Positions 63,041-64,000 of a stretch of 64,000 nucleotides of DNA are shown piece after piece. This DNA is from an uncultured Acetatifactor sp. (GTDB taxonomy: Bacteria > Bacillota > Clostridia > Lachnospirales > Lachnospiraceae), in contig CANRIP010000001.1 of the NCBI GenBank assembly GCA_947630715.1, forward strand, positions 1-64,000. The letters are read 5' to 3'. A program made the position numbers and the translations under genes. Every line of letters begins with the position of its first letter. Positions within the stretch are counted from its first letter, which is position 1. Under the pieces are notes generated by a model. That model saw nothing but the letters and a program-made list of their open reading frames with translations, had not been told where the DNA came from and searched no databases.

Positions 63041-64000
63041 ATGAAAAAGAAATTTCTGAGCGTAATGCTCGCCGCAGCGATGGTGGCATCCCTTGCTGCC
63101 TGCGGCGGAGGAGACAGCGACGGATCCTCCGAGAGCAGTCAGAACAGCGAGGAAAGCAGCGGAGACAACAGCGGCGCAAACGAAGGGGAAACGGATGACA
63201 ACTCCACCGCAGAGGTGACTCCCGAGGCAATTCCGGAAGCTTTCGCACACATTACCTTTGACGAGGGCGCTGGCGAGGGCTACACCGTAGTGGAGCGGGC
63301 GGAGAACGAGCCCGGCGATCTGGACGGCGCAACCCACGGCATCGTGGATTCCACCGCGACGGTAAGCTATGCGGACGGCCCTGTGGGCCAGGCTGTTTAT
63401 CTGGACGGCGTACATGCGCTGAACCTTCACCTGGAGCCTACCAACACGGATACTTATACCGTATCCTACTGGATGAACGCGGACAGAGTGGCCACCTACG
63501 CGCCCACTTTGACTATGGGTTATAGCATGGGTAAGGCTGACAATTCGGGCAACAACGTAACCTGGTTTAACGTAACTCAAACCGAGTGGGGCACTGACAG
63601 CGCCAAGATCTTCCCTGTGGTGTGGAGCCGTAACGAGGCCAGCGATGCACAGGACGGCACGGATTGCTGGCCCTGGATGTATGCGTTCGATGATGAGAGA
63701 CACGGCATCAGAGAATGGGCGATGGTGACCATTGTCTGCTCCGGCGAGGCACAGACCGGCGCGGCCGGCACAACCACCGCAGGCGCACAGTATTATATCA
63801 ACGGCAATCTGGTATATGATTCCGCTGACAACTACACCAATCACACCTACTGGGAGGAGTGGACCTGGGATGCGTCCCTGGCGCCTAACATTATGAAACC
63901 CGGCGACGCGCAGTTCGAGTCCTGGTTCGGCATCAACTATTGGGATACCATCTACAAGGGATTTGTGGATGATCTGTATGTGTTTGATTCCGCTTTGACC
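63041..64000 (+). CDS. LamG-like lipoprotein, partial at window end
   Basis: The frame is open from the ATG at 63041 to the window edge (320 codons) and is incomplete at the 3' side. GAGAGGAAACT precedes the start. A lipoprotein signal (MKKKFLSVMLAAAMVASLAA then C21) is followed by a Ser/Asp/Glu-rich linker to about residue 65 and a concanavalin-like LamG/Laminin_G_3 domain: ITFDEGAGEGYTVVE, PVGQAVYLDGVHALNL, YTVSYWMNAD, YINGNLVYD, FVDDLYVFDSAL. Such domains bind glycans. It is probably a surface component of the same locus. Confidence 0.82.
   Translation, partial: MKKKFLSVMLAAAMVASLAACGGGDSDGSSESSQNSEESSGDNSGANEGETDDNSTAEVTPEAIPEAFAHITFDEGAGEGYTVVERAENEPGDLDGATHGIVDSTATVSYADGPVGQAVYLDGVHALNLHLEPTNTDTYTVSYWMNADRVATYAPTLTMGYSMGKADNSGNNVTWFNVTQTEWGTDSAKIFPVVWSRNEASDAQDGTDCWPWMYAFDDERHGIREWAMVTIVCSGEAQTGAAGTTTAGAQYYINGNLVYDSADNYTNHTYWEEWTWDASLAPNIMKPGDAQFESWFGINYWDTIYKGFVDDLYVFDSALT

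Overview
The window is a bacterial chromosome segment carrying the replication origin. Gene order, family members (DUF3881, DUF4446, an YhaM-type exoribonuclease, FprA flavodiiron protein), strong AGGAGG-type ribosome sites and moderate GC point to an anaerobic clostridium of the Lachnospiraceae type; the species cannot be fixed from the sequence.

Layout. (a) 0.1-5.5 kb, minus strand: rlmD, fprA, yhaM-like exoribonuclease and an HtrA-like PDZ protease. (b) 5.7-11.7 kb, plus strand: an MFS permease behind a strongly folded leader, mutS2, and an OmpR-type two-component system. (c) 11.7-22.8 kb, minus strand: a nuclease-fold-like hypothetical, a CPA2 antiporter, then gyrA-gyrB-recF-yaaA-dnaN-dnaA. 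(d) 22.8-23.3 kb: oriC with a DnaA-box cluster. (e) 23.3-30.4 kb, plus strand: rpmH-rnpA-yidD-yidC-jag-mnmE-mnmG-rsmG. (f) 30.4-38.4 kb: a DegS/DegU-like two-component system, two perfect parS sites, parA-parB, DUF4446, an HD-GYP-like protein, serS, DUF3881 and tRNA-Arg(CCT). Most genes flanking the origin are transcribed away from it.

(g) 38.4-43.9 kb is an accessory patch beginning at the tRNA-Arg: a GNAT acetyltransferase fragment, a small membrane protein, a ribbon-helix-helix regulator with its own operator, an HMA metal-binding protein, an orphan metal-type promoter, a relic of an integrative-element gene, a second copy of a 59-bp hairpin repeat, a LytTR/DUF3021 pair, a low-GC orphan gene, a HAM1-NUDIX fusion, and an apparently complete type I toxin-antitoxin locus organised like the Enterococcus pAD1 par locus. 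(h) 43.9-47.3 kb, minus strand: a cobalamin ABC importer under a B12 riboswitch.

(i) 47.3-64 kb is a carbohydrate locus: an ArsR-type regulator divergent from a GH51 arabinofuranosidase, followed by a long plus-strand series holding two complete sets of sugar ABC permeases and binding proteins. One binding protein is a 991-residue form with duplicated carbohydrate-binding-like modules. Between the two importers lie an NHL-propeller/TPR/Yip1 membrane protein and a secreted DUF5696 protein; the series ends in a LamG-like lipoprotein cut by the window edge. No importer ATPase is encoded here, so a shared one elsewhere is implied.

The most notable items are the par-like toxin-antitoxin locus (43.5-43.8 kb), the NHL-Yip1/DUF5696 sugar-import locus, a parS site that doubles as an intrinsic terminator, and hairpin cassettes that end at start codons.
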